A DNA stretch of 64,000 bases, from NCBI GenBank assembly GCA_001972305.1, contig BDDD01001824.1, positions 62,001 to 126,000 of the forward strand, given 5' to 3'. The translations under genes were made by a program, and so were the position numbers. Source of the stretch: Cephalotus follicularis. Lineage: Eukaryota; Streptophyta; Magnoliopsida; Oxalidales; Cephalotaceae. This document shows positions 43,834 through 55,218 of this stretch, one piece after another; position 1 is the first letter of the stretch, and each line of letters opens with the position of its first letter. A model generated the notes under the pieces. It was not told the DNA's origin. It searched no databases and saw nothing but the letters and a program-made list of their open reading frames with translations.

Positions 43834-44734
43834 TGGATTGGACTTCTGTTTGCCTAAAACGATGCGAAACGATCCCGATTCCTGCTAGGATGCATTTGAG
43901 CATTTGTATGCATTGCATATGTACTGTTATCCTGCCTGTTTGTACTGTTTGTACTCGAATTATGATTTCTAATGTGTTGTTACCTTAGAAATGCATAGGT
44001 GAATTGAAACTAGTAATTTGAGTACAAAACAAATATTGATGTCGTATTTTCAAATATCTTTGGAAAACGATTATTACTACTGTACTGAAAATGCCTATTT
44101 TCTACTGAAAATGCCCATTTTCAAATGTTGTCACCTTTGGAAACATTTTGGAAACAACTACCTATTGTTGATCTAAACGATCACTACTGTCCTGTTTACT
44201 GTATTGTTACTGCTTGAATTCACTGTTTGCTCTGTGAATTTCTATGTGTTTGTGTTTGTGCTACTAGTTGCATGGCGGAGGCTGCCAGCGCTGACTAGTG
44301 GTAGGGTTGTACCTAGGGGCCAGAAGCATGGCTAGGTGACTCACTGTACTGCTGCCTCGCTCGGTTGCCTGAAGTGGGGACCGGAGTGGGAGTGTAGCAT
44401 GGGGCCAGGAGTTGGCGGCGATACACATACTGCCTGTTGTGGTCCTATGTGGACATGTTGACTGTTGTTGTGGTCCTATGTGGACATATTGTACTGCCTG
44501 TTGGTCCTTCACGGACATTACTATGCTTGTTGATATAGCCTGGACCGGGTTATTACTGTACTGTTGTTGCATACACATATCTCACATATATACATATGCC
44601 CCACTAATATTTTACTGTACTGTTATACGTATATACATTTTCTTATATGTATAAACTGGGTCTCCACCGCACTGCACCATTTATGCATTCATATCATGTC
44701 ATGCATTATGTTGATCCCGAACTGCTTTTATGAC

Positions 44735-44759
44735 TTAGCCGAGTGAGGACAAAGGCTAA
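44735..44759 (+). other. conserved LTR stem-loop (G6 5' LTR)
   Basis: TTAGCC and GGCTAA around GAGTGAGGACAAA. The copy in the 3' LTR lies at 54817-54841. Confidence 0.6.
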
Positions 44760-45159
44760 CCCCCTACTTTAAAGATTGATGCAGTGGACCGGTTGGACTG
44801 ACATGGACGAAGATCAAGTTGTTATGTTCTTGATTTTGCTTATTCTCCTGCTTTGTATTAAACCTATGTTGGTTATGGTTTTCGGATGTACCGTTGTTAT
44901 GGTTTTGTTTTTGAAGGATTTTAATCCTCTACTGTAATTCACGCTCCGTTTATGGGCGATTAACGATGTCGGATATTATGGGGTAGCGTACGGTATGGGA
45001 CGCACATTACATGTTTATAACTTATGTTCTGTTATGCTTTCGCAACTGTTGTACTTTTGAAAAGTTTTAAGATTTATGGTTTTTACATGAGCTGTGTTTT
45101 ATGTTAGTTGCCTTTTCCGCTTTAATGCTACGTTTCTCTTCAACGGGGTGTGACAACAA

Positions 45160-45172
45160 TGGTATCAGAGCA
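45160..45172 (+). other. primer binding site (G6)
   Basis: TGGTATCAGAGCA is a perfect match to the initiator tRNA-Met complement over its first 12 bases and lies four bases after the LTR. Confidence 0.9.
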
Positions 45173-45265
45173 TATTCCATATATGCTTAGCTAGGATACT
45201 TTCCTTGGCAATTAATGAATTGTTTTCCTAAAGTCATGACTGACCGTCAATCTTCTTATAGGAAT

Positions 45266-46420
45266 ATGGACCGAAGGAGAACACGTGCTAGGGCTAGAGC
45301 CATTGGAGCTAATGCCCCGGAGGAAGCTAATGTTCCGCAATGGATGAATATTCCCCAAGATGACAGAGATCCGATGGCTCAGATTGCAGACTGTTTTCAG
45401 CAACATATGGCTTTTAACAGGGCTAATGTGGAGGAGATGCGTCAGTACCATACGCAAGCTCGACCGCAACATAGGGCTCCCGACCACTGCCCGGGAGAGG
45501 ATGGTTTTGGGAGAGATATTGAGAAGTTCATGAGGCTGAATCCACCCAGCTTCAAGGGAGAACTTGACACTACAATTGCTGAGAGATGGCTGCAAGACCT
45601 AGAGAAGATCTTTGAGGTGATGGACTGCACTGATGCTCAGAAGCTGAAGTTTGCTGTGTACCGCCTATGGGATAAGGCCACTCATTGGTGGGGGATGGTT
45701 AGAGCAAAATGGGAAACACAGGGACTGGACAGTACTTGGGACAGATTACGGACTGAGTTCTTGGAGACTTATGTTCCGTATATCGAGCAAGAGCGACGAG
45801 AGACTGAGCTCTTGGAGTTGCGATAGGGAAAGATGACTGTTGCTGAATATCAAGCAAGGTTCATGGAGCTGGCCAGACATTCACCTTATCTGGTAGCTGA
45901 CAAAGCGAAGAAGATACGGAGGTTCCTAAGAGGTTTGCGACCGGATCTTCGGTCAAGGATTAGAGCCATGGAGCTGAGGACTTATGTGGAGGTTGCTCAG
46001 AAAGCTAGACTATTGGAGATGATATCCAGTGAGGACCGGGCTGAGAGAGCTCGCGCAAAGGAAAGTAAACAGAGTCCTACACAGTCCCGACCGGCATCGT
46101 CAAAATGGCAAGATGGTGGTTCTCCGACGAAGTCGTCGAAGAACAAGTCTCAGCAGACAGCTTCACAGGGTACTCCCAGCCAGGGGAGTAATGCTAGATC
46201 TAGAGGGTGTTATTACTGTGGTCGTACAGGCCACCAATAGAAAGATTGCTGGAGGTTTAATGGTTGGTGCTTGAGGTGCGGGGCACCTGGTCATTCAGTG
46301 AAGGACTGTCCAAAGAGTCCTACTACAGCGCCTACTGGACCGGGGAGTAGCAGCGGTGCGGTGGCGGGACCGTCACATAGGAGAGACACCGGCAAGGGCA
46401 TCGCAAATGGTAGACTTTTT
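45266..46420 (+). pseudogene. gag (G6)
   Basis: The start at 45266 (MDRRRTRARARA) is preferred to upstream in-frame methionines at 45215 and 45236 because G2 and G5 begin the same way. The Retrotrans_gag domain spans about 45530-45980 (FKGELDTTIAERW, ETYVPYIEQERRETELLELR, VAEYQARFMELARHSPYL). A TAG at 45824-45826 sits inside this domain at the same codon as in G1. A second TAG at 46238 lies in the first knuckle (CYYCGRTGHQ, stop, KDC). The second knuckle CGAPGHSVKDC is intact. Otherwise the frame is open. Confidence 0.87.
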
Positions 46421-46920
46421 GTACTTGCTCAGACTGAGGTTCCAGAGTCGACTTCTGTGGTTGGAGGTACTCTGTATATTTATGGTTATTCTGCTAGAGT
46501 ACTGATGGATTCTGGAGCATCGTATTCCTTTATATCTGCACAATTTGCATCTTGCTTAGATGTCACCCCTGACGACATGTCTTATATACTTGATGTGAGT
46601 ACACTGATAGGGACTTCTATGTATACTGACTCAGTATATAGAGGTTGTGAGATGTCTATGGCAGGCGTTCCCTTGTATGCATATTTGATTGTGCTACCTA
46701 TCCGTGACTTCGATGTGATATTGGGGATGGATTGGCTATCGGCACACCGTGCTCGTATGGATTACTACCATAAGACTGTGGATTTTTGTCTGCCCGACGG
46801 AACGACTTTTTAGTTCAAGGGAGAGAAAGGGTTCTCGACACCGATCATATCATTTATTCGTGCTTCGAGATACCTGGAGAAGGGATGCGAGGGATATCTA
46901 GCCTATGTTATTGATCGAAG
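46421..46920 (+). pseudogene. aspartic protease (G6)
   Basis: Continuous with gag from 46271. The active site VLMDSGASYSFIS has an intact DSG; tyrosine replaces the usual histidine. FDVILGMDWLS follows near 46715. A TAG at 46811 (before FKGEKGFSTP) ends the open frame. Confidence 0.87.
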
Positions 46921-47700
46921 GAAGGGGAAAGGCTTGAGCTTGGAGGAAATTCCAGTTGTGTGCGAATTTCCAGATGTGTTCCCTGATGACTTGGGGTCCT
47001 TACCACCCAAGAGGAGTATGGAGTTTGTTATTGATCTTGTTCCTGGGACGGCTCCTATCTCCAAATCACCCTATCGGATGGCTCCTGCTGAGTTATGAGA
47101 ACTAAAGCTACAGTTACAAGACCTGATTGATAAGGGTTTTTTTAGACCCAGTGTTTCTCTGTGGGGTGCACTAGTATTGTTTGTTAAGAAGAAAGATGGG
47201 GGTATCGACTACCGGATTTTAAACAAGGCAACTATCAAAAATAAATATCCCTTACCCCACATTGAGGATTTTTTTGATCAGTTGCAGGGATCGAGGGTGT
47301 TTTCCAAGCTCGATTTGAGATCGGGTTATCACCAGTTGAGAGTAAGGGAAGGAGACATTGAGAAGACTGCGTTCCGAACACGGTATGGTCACTACGAGTT
47401 CTTGGTGATGTTGTTTGGTGTTACCAACGCACCGACAGCTTTTATGTCATTGATGAATGACGTATTTCGACCGTACTTGGATCAGTTTGTCGTGGTTTTC
47501 ATTGATGATATACTGGTATATTCGAGGAGTGAGGAGGAGCACACTCGGCATCTGAGGATGGTATTGCAGGTTCTCAGAGAACACCGGTTTTATGCCAAGT
47601 TTGGCAAGTGTGAGTTCTGGCTTGATCATGTAATCTTTCTTGGTCACATCGTATCTGGGGAAGGCTTGGCGGTGGATCTGTCAAAGACTGAAGTAGTGAG
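46921..47700 (+). pseudogene. reverse transcriptase (G6)
   Basis: The linker EEIPVVCEFPDVFPDDL leads into the fingers; a TGA at 47096 follows MAPAEL. At about 47199 the fingers motif is shortened: KKDG is followed directly by GIDYR, where G1 has SMRLCINYR, an in-frame loss of four codons from a conserved nucleotide-binding segment. The palm is complete: [23 protein letters not shown] and [12 protein letters not shown] with both catalytic sites. Confidence 0.88.
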
Positions 47701-48300
47701 AGACTGGCCGCAACCAAAGAATATGACGAAGGTGCGCAGTTTCCTTGGTTTGGCGGGATATTACCGGAGGTTTATCCAGAATTTTTCTAGGATAGCCGAA
47801 CCCTTGACCAGACTGACCCAGAAGAAGACTCCTTTTATCTGGGACAAAGACTGTGAGGCTAGTTTTTGTGAACTGAAGGATCGGTTGGTTTCCGCTCCTG
47901 TCTTGGCGTTTCCTGATGGTAATGATGGCTTTGCAGTGTATAGTGATACATCAGGTAAGGGTTTGGGCTGTGTGTTGATGCAGCGAGGCAGAGTGATTGC
48001 ATATGCCTCGAGGATGCTAAAACCGTATGAAGAGAACTACCCGACTCATGACCTTGAGGTTGTTGCTATTATCTTCGCCCTTCAGAAATGGAGGCACTAT
48101 CTTTATGGGGCACAGTTTGAGATCTTTACCGATCATAAAAGCTTGAGGTACCTGTTCTGTCAAGACACACTAATCATGAGGCTGCGCAGATGGGTGAATT
48201 CTTTAATGAGTATGATTGCAGTGTACAGTATCACCCGGGGAAAGCGAATGTGTCGTTGATGCCTTAAGCCGCAAGGCTATGCTTGCCAGTGCGATGGTGT
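47701..48300 (+). pseudogene. RNase H (G6)
   Basis: Motifs [19 protein letters not shown] and [11 protein letters not shown] are present. One-base deletions near 48197 (GGGTGAATTC, where G1 has GGGTGGAATTC) and near 48251 shift the final [16 protein letters not shown] segment out of frame. A TAG at 48299-48301 follows. Confidence 0.87.
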
Positions 48301-48314
48301 AGCAATGGAAGACG

Positions 48315-49436
48315 TTGGAAGACTTTCAAGAATGGTCTCCATTCAATCAGTCACCGGGGATCTTTCTAGACGACATGCGGGTAGAGCCAGTATTACTGCA
48401 TCACATCAAAGATGCACAACCACATGATCCTGAATTGCAACGGATTCGAGAGAATCTGGATTCGGGATCCGATTTTCGTGTGCATGCTGATGGTATCCTG
48501 AGGTATCGGGGACGTGTGTGTCTTTCGAATGAACCGAGATTGAAGGATGAACTACTTCGTGGGGCTCATAAATCTCTGTACAGTATTCATCCTGGTAGCA
48601 CGAAGATGTATCAAGACATGAAGAAGTGTTACTGGTGTCCTGGCATGAAGCGGGAAATCGCTGAGTTTGTAGCAAGGTGTTTGACTTGCCAGACAGTTAA
48701 GGCCGAGCACCAGAGACCAGCAGGTTTCCTGCAACCCTTGCCAATTCCAGAGTGGAAGTGGGAACATGTTACGATGGATTTTGTTTCAGGTTTTCCTCTG
48801 ACTAGGAACCGTCATAAAACCGTGTGGGTTATCGCGGATAGACTCACCAAATCAGCGCACTTTCTGCCTACACACGTTACTGATTCTGCAAGCAAGCTGG
48901 CTCGGTTGTATGTGAAAGAGATAGTGAGGCTACATGGGGTTCTAGTCAGCATCGTATGTGATAGAGATACTATCTTCACTTCCAGCTTCTGGAAGAGATT
49001 TCAGACAGCTTTCAGGACGAAGCTGAACTTGAGTACTGCCTTCCACCCTCAGACCGACGGGCAGTCTGAGCGTACCATCCAGACCTTGGAGGATATGCTA
49101 CGGGCCTGTATTATTGATTTTGCTGGTAGTTGGGAGGATCACATTCCTCTGATAGAGTTCTCTTACAATAACAGCTATCACTCCAGTATCGGCATGGCAT
49201 CGTTTGAAGCACTGTATGGGAGGAAGTGCAGATCTCCTGTGTGTTGGGATGAGGTCGGGGAGCGACCTTTACTCGGGACTGAATTAGTGGAGGAAACTTC
49301 GAAAAAGATTAGGGTGATCAAGAAGAAGCTGCTTGCAACTCAGAGTCGGCAGAAGAGCTATACAGACAGTGTCAAGAGAAGGCCTTTAACCTTCAGTGTA
49401 GGCGATCATGTGATCTTGAAGGTTTCGCCATGGAAG
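48315..49436 (+). pseudogene. integrase zinc domain and catalytic core (G6)
   Basis: This long open frame has a complete HHCC motif (HKSLYSIHP ... ARCLTCQTVK) and a complete DDE core: VTMDFVSGFP, IVCDRDTIFTS and TDGQSERTIQ. It continues through YGRKCRSPVCWDEVGERPLL and GDHVILKVSPWK, where the inserted solo LTR begins. The open frame runs on to 49658 within that LTR, adding about 74 unrelated residues. This is the best preserved integrase core in the window. Confidence 0.9.
49432..49436. repeat. target site duplication of the solo LTR, left
   Basis: GGAAG matches 52151-52155 perfectly. Confidence 0.88.
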
Positions 49437-49779
49437 TGTCACACCCCGTATTTACAATTCACGTATAATGGACAAGCATATGTGGTCATATCAGAAATAA
49501 GCATAAATAATATTCCAGCACAATTCATAAATAAATTTGCGGAAGCATCCGATAAGCCGGAATATAAATACATGTCGTCCGAACGCATCACATACTACGT
49601 GCGGGTAAAACCAACAATATCCTTAAACATAAGGAAAATACAACATATCGAGGTATGAACCGTTCAATTACAATTTTCAGTACAACATCATAAAATAACA
49701 ACCTTAAAACGAAAGTAGAAGCTCTCCAAGCTTCAGCAGCAATCTCCACACGTCTTTTCTTAATATGAAATCGTAGGGG

Positions 49780-49804
49780 TTAGCCGTTGTCCTCACTTGG
49801 CTAA
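49780..49804 (-). other. conserved LTR stem-loop (solo LTR)
   Basis: On the minus strand TTAGCC, AAGTGAGGACAAC, GGCTAA: the stem is intact and the loop core AGTGAGGACAA is conserved although the surrounding LTR is not. Confidence 0.6.
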
Positions 49805-50780
49805 GTAGGAAGATAATGTTTGATAAGTAATATATGAATGCAATATGTATGACAGTTTATATCAATATAACATTTAAATGAGCCAATATATAAGCAATAA
49901 TGCCAAGTGGCCATAAACAATCCATATGCAAGAATACCGCACAAGGGTACAATCAATTCATCCATCAATTTGGGTGTCACATGTCGCTAACTCCTAGCAC
50001 CAACTGCGCACCACCTAACTATCACCCTACGCTCCGAAGATGATAGATATGGTAACATTTACTACCGGTGTTGGCGAGTAGTTTAACAATCAATTTCTGC
50101 GTTGCAGAACAATTTGGTGATACTCTGGCCAACTCCTGGCACCCAGAATCACATCCGTAATCAGTGACATCCTCCATCACTCAACCATGGCAATCATAGA
50201 CAAACAATACAAGCATTTTAATAATAATATTACATATATCAGCAATATGCAATAGAAAAGTAGTTTTCTTCATAAACATAATACAAGTCATTTATCGTAC
50301 ATCTCTTCGGAGGAAAATGATATCAATTCAATAATGGTTTCCAATTTGGGAAAAAAAAACAGTAGGTACCTCTAATATAGGAGGAAAATCAGTAGTTCAT
50401 TTGACAATAATCATTCATTTGGAAATGATAGTTGATATCATAATTTGGGTACATAGCCCATAATTGGTTTCAATTGTTGTATACAAGTGGTAGTGGTGTT
50501 AAATGACACCAAAAGAGTTTATACTAATATGACAGTAGCATATTCAGTATCAATATCACAAATCAGTAGCTCTTGTAAATAATAGTTTCCATTTGAAAAT
50601 GGTGTTTAAAACCATGAATTGTGCATTTAGCATATAGTTCGTTCGATCGTTGCAATATAAGTAGCAGCGATGTTAAATAACATCAAACAGTATATACTAT
50701 ATGGTGGTAGCATATACAATTCAATAACAGTACCAAACAGTAGCAATTCAATCAATGTTATGCAATTTGTACCCAGAGCA

Positions 50781-50868
50781 GTCGACTGCCCTCAAGAATA
50801 GTCGACTGCTTTGGCTTGGCAGTCGACTGGATAGGTTGAGTAGTCGACTGCCATGAGGTCCAGTTGAC
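50781..50868 (-). promoter_or_regulatory. downstream palindrome array (solo LTR)
   Basis: Cores start at 50781, 50801, 50822, 50843 (GTCGAC) and 50863 (GTTGAC), spaced 20, 21, 21 and 20 bp, each inside CAGTCGACTG or AGTCGACTGC. It is the cleanest array in the window. Confidence 0.75.
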
Positions 50869-51898
50869 TGCCTCTGCCCAGAAAATGCAGGCAGTGGCAA
50901 GTCATGCACTTCAAGTCCTATTTCCAATCAATTACAACACATGTAATCATGCAGAAAATAGACATACACTATATGCATACTATATCTTCCATAACATATC
51001 ATTACCCCCCACCTCAAATTGCTATCCCAAGATCAATTGAGTTTGATCTTTCTCTTTGAGTTTCAAGTTTTCTTCACCAACAATCTTTCAATCCAGCAAG
51101 TTCAATCTATGTATGCATGTTTATGTACACATGCATTAGTACCAGTAGGTTTCAGTAGTTACTTGTAACAATTAAAATTCCAACAATGTCTTAAACATCA
51201 AGTTCCCCAAGTCTTAACTTCCATTTAACAATTTCCTTTGAACTCTATGTCAACTTTTATTCAATCTCGGATTCATTGATCTTAAGTGTGTTGACAGAAG
51301 ATGCATTTACATTTAAGAATCCAGTAGTATATATCCTAACATTAACAACAACTATAATCCATTCTAGAGGTTATAGTTACCATTTCCACTTGATCCAGTT
51401 ACCAACTTCTATTCCAATTCTAAGAGTTGTTGATTCTAATCCATTAACAGGAGATATTTAACATTCCTAGCCACATTATCATCATAACAACAGAAAATTC
51501 GGATTGAGAACTTACCAAGAGACCAAAGCTTCCAAGTCCTCCTTTGAGCTCTCTAAATCATCCCATGCAAGCTTTCCAATAATCCCTCTCTTCACTCAGT
51601 GTTTTCTAACACTCATTTCATCACTCAATCAACTGATATAAGGTCAAAAGTCTTTTGAATTTGTCAGATTCCTTCTCTAAGTCGCATGCACTCACATTTC
51701 ACTCTTTTCTTTCCATCACATGCATCCCTCTCTTTACCATTCGCTCAATATATTTAAATTTGTAGGTTGTAGATCTGTAGAGAACATGCAAATATTCCCT
51801 TTTGCATGTTCTGGCAGGTGGTGAAACGCATGTGCCACACCTACCCACCTGTCATTCTTGTCCCTGCACATGCCAGGAGTCTGTCCTGGACAAATCCA

Positions 51899-51974
51899 TT
51901 CGACTGGAATCAACTTGCAATCGACTGCCTTCAACATGCACCAAACAGTCAACCGTTGCCCTGTGACAGTCGGC
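51899..51974 (-). promoter_or_regulatory. upstream palindrome array (solo LTR)
   Basis: Cores TTCGAC (51899), ATCGAC (51920), GTCAAC (51948) and GTCGGC (51969) with spacings 21, 28 and 21 bp. Confidence 0.6.
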
Positions 51975-52150
51975 TGTTTGAGCTGGTTTAGGGTTTCCTA
52001 AGCTTTGATACTTCACCAAACGTACATCCATTCATCCCAAGGATTTACCAATCATAGAAATCAATATAATTGGACAATTAACTCAATTAAAATGTATATT
52101 TTATTTCAAATTTGGATCAATATACATTAATTGAAGTTGCGGTTATTACA

Positions 52151-52533
52151 GGAAGGGTGTACAAAGGTTCGGAAAGAAGGGCAAATTAGCTCCGCGCTAT
52201 ATTGCTCCTTTTGAGATCTTGGAGAGAGTCGGGGAGGTAGCTTATCAGCTTGCCTTACCTCCTGCACTATCAAACGTGCACGATGTCTTTCATATATCTA
52301 AGCTGAGGAGATATATTCCAGACCCGTCACATGTCTTGGATTTTGATACTATTCCGGTACAGGATGATCTATCGTGTGAGGAATTGCCGGTGCGGATTCT
52401 TGGTCAGAAGACAAAGACTTTGAGGAACCAAACCATTTCCATGGTCAAGGTTCAATGGCAGTTCCACCGACCTGATGAAGCAACTTGGGAGCGTGAGGAG
52501 GATGTCTGAGAACGCTATCCGCACTTGTTCTAG
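52151..52533 (+). pseudogene. integrase C-terminus and chromodomain-like tail (G6, after solo LTR)
   Basis: The frame resumes after the duplicated GGAAG with VQRFGKKGKLAPRYIAPFEI, NVHDVFHISKLRRYIPDPSH and QFHRPDEATWEREED. A TGA at 52507 replaces the arginine-like codon before ERYPHLF and the natural TAG is at 52531. Without the solo LTR this segment would be continuous with 49436. Confidence 0.87.
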
Positions 52534-52564
52534 ATTTGTTTTAATTTCGAGGACGAAATTCCTT

Positions 52565-52578
52565 GAAGGAGGGGTGGA
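52565..52578 (+). other. polypurine tract (G6)
   Basis: GAAGGAGGGGTGGA lies directly before the 3' LTR. Confidence 0.88.
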
Positions 52579-52732
52579 TGTAACACCCGAGATTTTCATG
52601 TATTATAATTTCACAATGTAATTGTACTTTTAATTGTGGAATTAATAAAATATGGGTTTCCGAATTGGATGATGTTGCTTTAAATCTTTGATGTACTTAG
52701 AAGTGTGATTACTTAGTAATTACACTGGGGCA

Positions 52733-52880
52733 GTCGACTGGTATGTAGGACCAGCCGACTGGATGGCTGCATATGGGGGCAGTCGACTGGTGGGATGAAC
52801 CAGTTGACTGGCCAACTGTCATGACACTTGGCAACAGACTGCCAGGCGAACAACCGACTATCATGGGAAAGGCAGTCGAC
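52733..52880 (+). promoter_or_regulatory. upstream palindrome array (G6 3' LTR)
   Basis: Same layout and CAGTCGACTG word as 42617-42764, with a few point differences. Confidence 0.65.
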
Positions 52881-53692
52881 TGGATCATGCTCTGTTTATT
52901 GCATGTGACAGAAATCACATGTTAGAGCTGACATTGGAAGTTTGAGGCCACCTGTGCTTCATGCAGCCGAAAGGAAGAAAGGAAGAGACACATGTGGATC
53001 ATGCAGACTTCATAGGGCAGAGGAATTGGCCTGTGAGTGTGTGCATGCATGTGAAGGAGTGAAGGTGGCATTAGTGCCATGTGAAGGGAGAAAAGAGAGG
53101 AAAGCTCTGCATAAAAACTTCCCACTCTCTCTCTCTCTCGTGCTGGTACTATTTCGTTGAGAGTCACAGAGACAGTAGAGAGAAAACACAAAGAAAAGAG
53201 GGAAGAGAGGTGTTGTCCATTGTTGAAGCTTGGAGCACAAGGTGGGAGCTGTTCTTGAAGCTGCTGGGCTGGAAACTGGAGCTTCTGGGGAGCTCGAAAA
53301 GCCACTGATTGGAACGAAAAGAGGTGGACTTACAGATTCCTAACTTGGAATCAAAGGAGGGGAAGTTGTAATGGCATTTTGAGTTAAACATAATTCATGT
53401 TCTATGAATTGCAATGCCTGGTTATGTGACTTATAGCTACTGGTTTTAGGACGTAATTGCCACTGTTTTTGGGAGCTGTTATGCTTGTTACTGTGAATCA
53501 ATTATGATTAAGTGCATACATGTTGAACCTTAATAGGGAATTGATTGCATGTTGAAATACATGTTGAATGTGTTGTTATATGAATGATATGATAACCTGT
53601 GGTTATATTCTTATCCCTGAGCTTCATTTATCTGCTTACCATGAATTGTTGGAGTGGTTAGATCGATTTGTATGCTACTGGGTTGCTGAGCA

Positions 53693-53946
53693 GCCGACTG
53701 CCGAAGGAAGGCAGTCGACTACTCATTGATACCAGTCGACCGCCAATGGAAAGCAGCCGACTACTCATACTTCCTCCTGCCCAGAAGATGGGAATCTGGG
53801 AATTTTCTCGTGTGTGAGTACTGGAACAGTTGACTGTTGAAGAACAACAGTCGACGGCCTAATGGACAGTCGACTGGTAGAAGGAACCAGTCGACTACTC
53901 ATCCTGCTCGACCCAGAATAGTCAACTGGTGAGGATTCCAGCCAAC
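53693..53946 (+). promoter_or_regulatory. downstream palindrome array (G6 3' LTR)
   Basis: Same layout as 43580-43833. Several units differ from the 5' LTR copy by single bases that either restore or lose the GTCGAC core. Confidence 0.65.
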
Positions 53947-55218
53947 TGGATTGGACTGCTGTTTGCCTAAAACGATGCGAAACGATCCCGATTCCTGCTA
54001 GGATGCATTTGAGCATTTGTATGCATTGCATATGTACTGTTATCCTGCCTGTTTGTACTATTTGTACTCGAATTATGATTTCTAATGTGTTGTTACCTTA
54101 GAAATGCATAGGTGAATTAAAACTACTAATTTGAGTACAAAACAAATATTGATGTCGTATTTTCAAATATCTTTGGAAAACGATTATTACTACTGTACTG
54201 ATTAAAAGTATTTTATACTGAAAATGCCTATTTTCAAATGTTGTCACCTTTGGAAACATTTTGGAAACAACTACCTATTGTGGATCTAAACGATCACTAC
54301 TGTCCCGTTTACTGTATTGTTACTGCATGAATTCACTGTTTGCTCTGTGAAATTCTATGTGTTTGTGTTTGTGCTACTAGTTGCATGGCGGAGGCTGCCA
54401 GCGCCGACTCGTGGTAGGGTTGTACCTAGGGGCCAGGAGCATGGCTAGGTGACTCACTGTACTGTTGCCTCGCTCGGTTGCCCGAAGTGGGGACCGGAGT
54501 GGGAGTGTAGCGTGGGGCTAGGAGTTTGCGGCGTTACACATACTGCCTGTTGTGGTCCTATGTGGACATACTGTACTGCCTGTTGGTCCTTCACGGACAT
54601 TACTGTTCTTGTTGATATAGCCCTGGCCGGGTTATTACTGTACTGTTGTTGCATAGATATATCTCACATATATACATATACCCCACTGATATTTTACTGT
54701 ACTGTTACACGTATATACATTTTCATATATGTATAAACTGGGTCTCCACCGCACTGCACCATTTATGCATTCATATCATGTGATGCATTATGTTGATCCC
54801 GAACTGCTTTTATGACTTAGCCGAGTGAGGACAAAGGCTAACCCCCTACTTTATAGATTGATGCAGTGGATCGGTTGGACTGACAGGGACGAAGATCAAG
54901 TTGTTATGTTCTTGATTTTACTTATTCTCCTGCTTTGTATTAAACCAATGTTGGTTATGGTTTTCGGATGTACCGTTGTTATGGTTTTGTTTTTGAAGGA
55001 TTTTAATCTTGTATCGTAATTCACGCTCCGTTTATGGGCGATTAACGATGTCGGATATTATGGGGTAGCGTGCGGTATGGGACGCACGTTACATGTTTAC
55101 AGCTTATGTTCTGTTATGCTTCCGCAACTGTTGTACTTTGGAAAAGTTTTAAGATTGATGGTTTTTACATGAGCTGTGTTTTATGTTAGTTGCCTTTACC
55201 GCTTTAATGTTACGTTTC

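Larger units (their letters stand above)
42463..45155 (+). repeat. 5' LTR of G6 (2693 bp)
   Basis: It runs TGTAACGCCCGAG to GGGGTGTGACA. Order: upstream array (42617-42764), TATA-like GCATAAAAAC (42993), a (CT)n run, leader, downstream array (43580-43833), TACTG-rich stretch and TTAGCC hairpin (44735-44759). Confidence 0.92.
49437..52150 (-). mobile_element. solo Ty3 LTR (2714 bp)
   Basis: The minus strand runs TGTAATAACCGC (52150) to GGGGTGTGACA (49437), with a perfect GGAAG duplication and no coding sequence or primer binding site inside. It shares the Ty3 layout (upstream array 51899-51974, TATA-like TTAAATATATT near 51750, downstream array 50781-50868, hairpin 49780-49804) but is diverged from the G6 LTR. 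A solo LTR arises when the two LTRs of a full element recombine. Confidence 0.9.

Noticed and set aside
50781..50868. Regularly spaced short repeats that resemble a CRISPR array
   Set aside because: Units are only 10-12 bp with about 10-bp linkers, lie inside retrotransposon LTRs of a plant, and have no cas genes nearby.
52922..53305. 127-codon minus-strand open frame in the G6 3' LTR, with partial counterpart at 42896-43301
   Set aside because: It is the reverse of the LTR promoter and leader, is shared only because the LTRs are copies, and contains no domain.
5742..54000. GTCGAC words as SalI linker or cloning artefacts
   Set aside because: The words vary in a graded way (GTTGAC, GTCGAT, GCCGAC), sit at the same place in each LTR, and are flanked by genuine element sequence.
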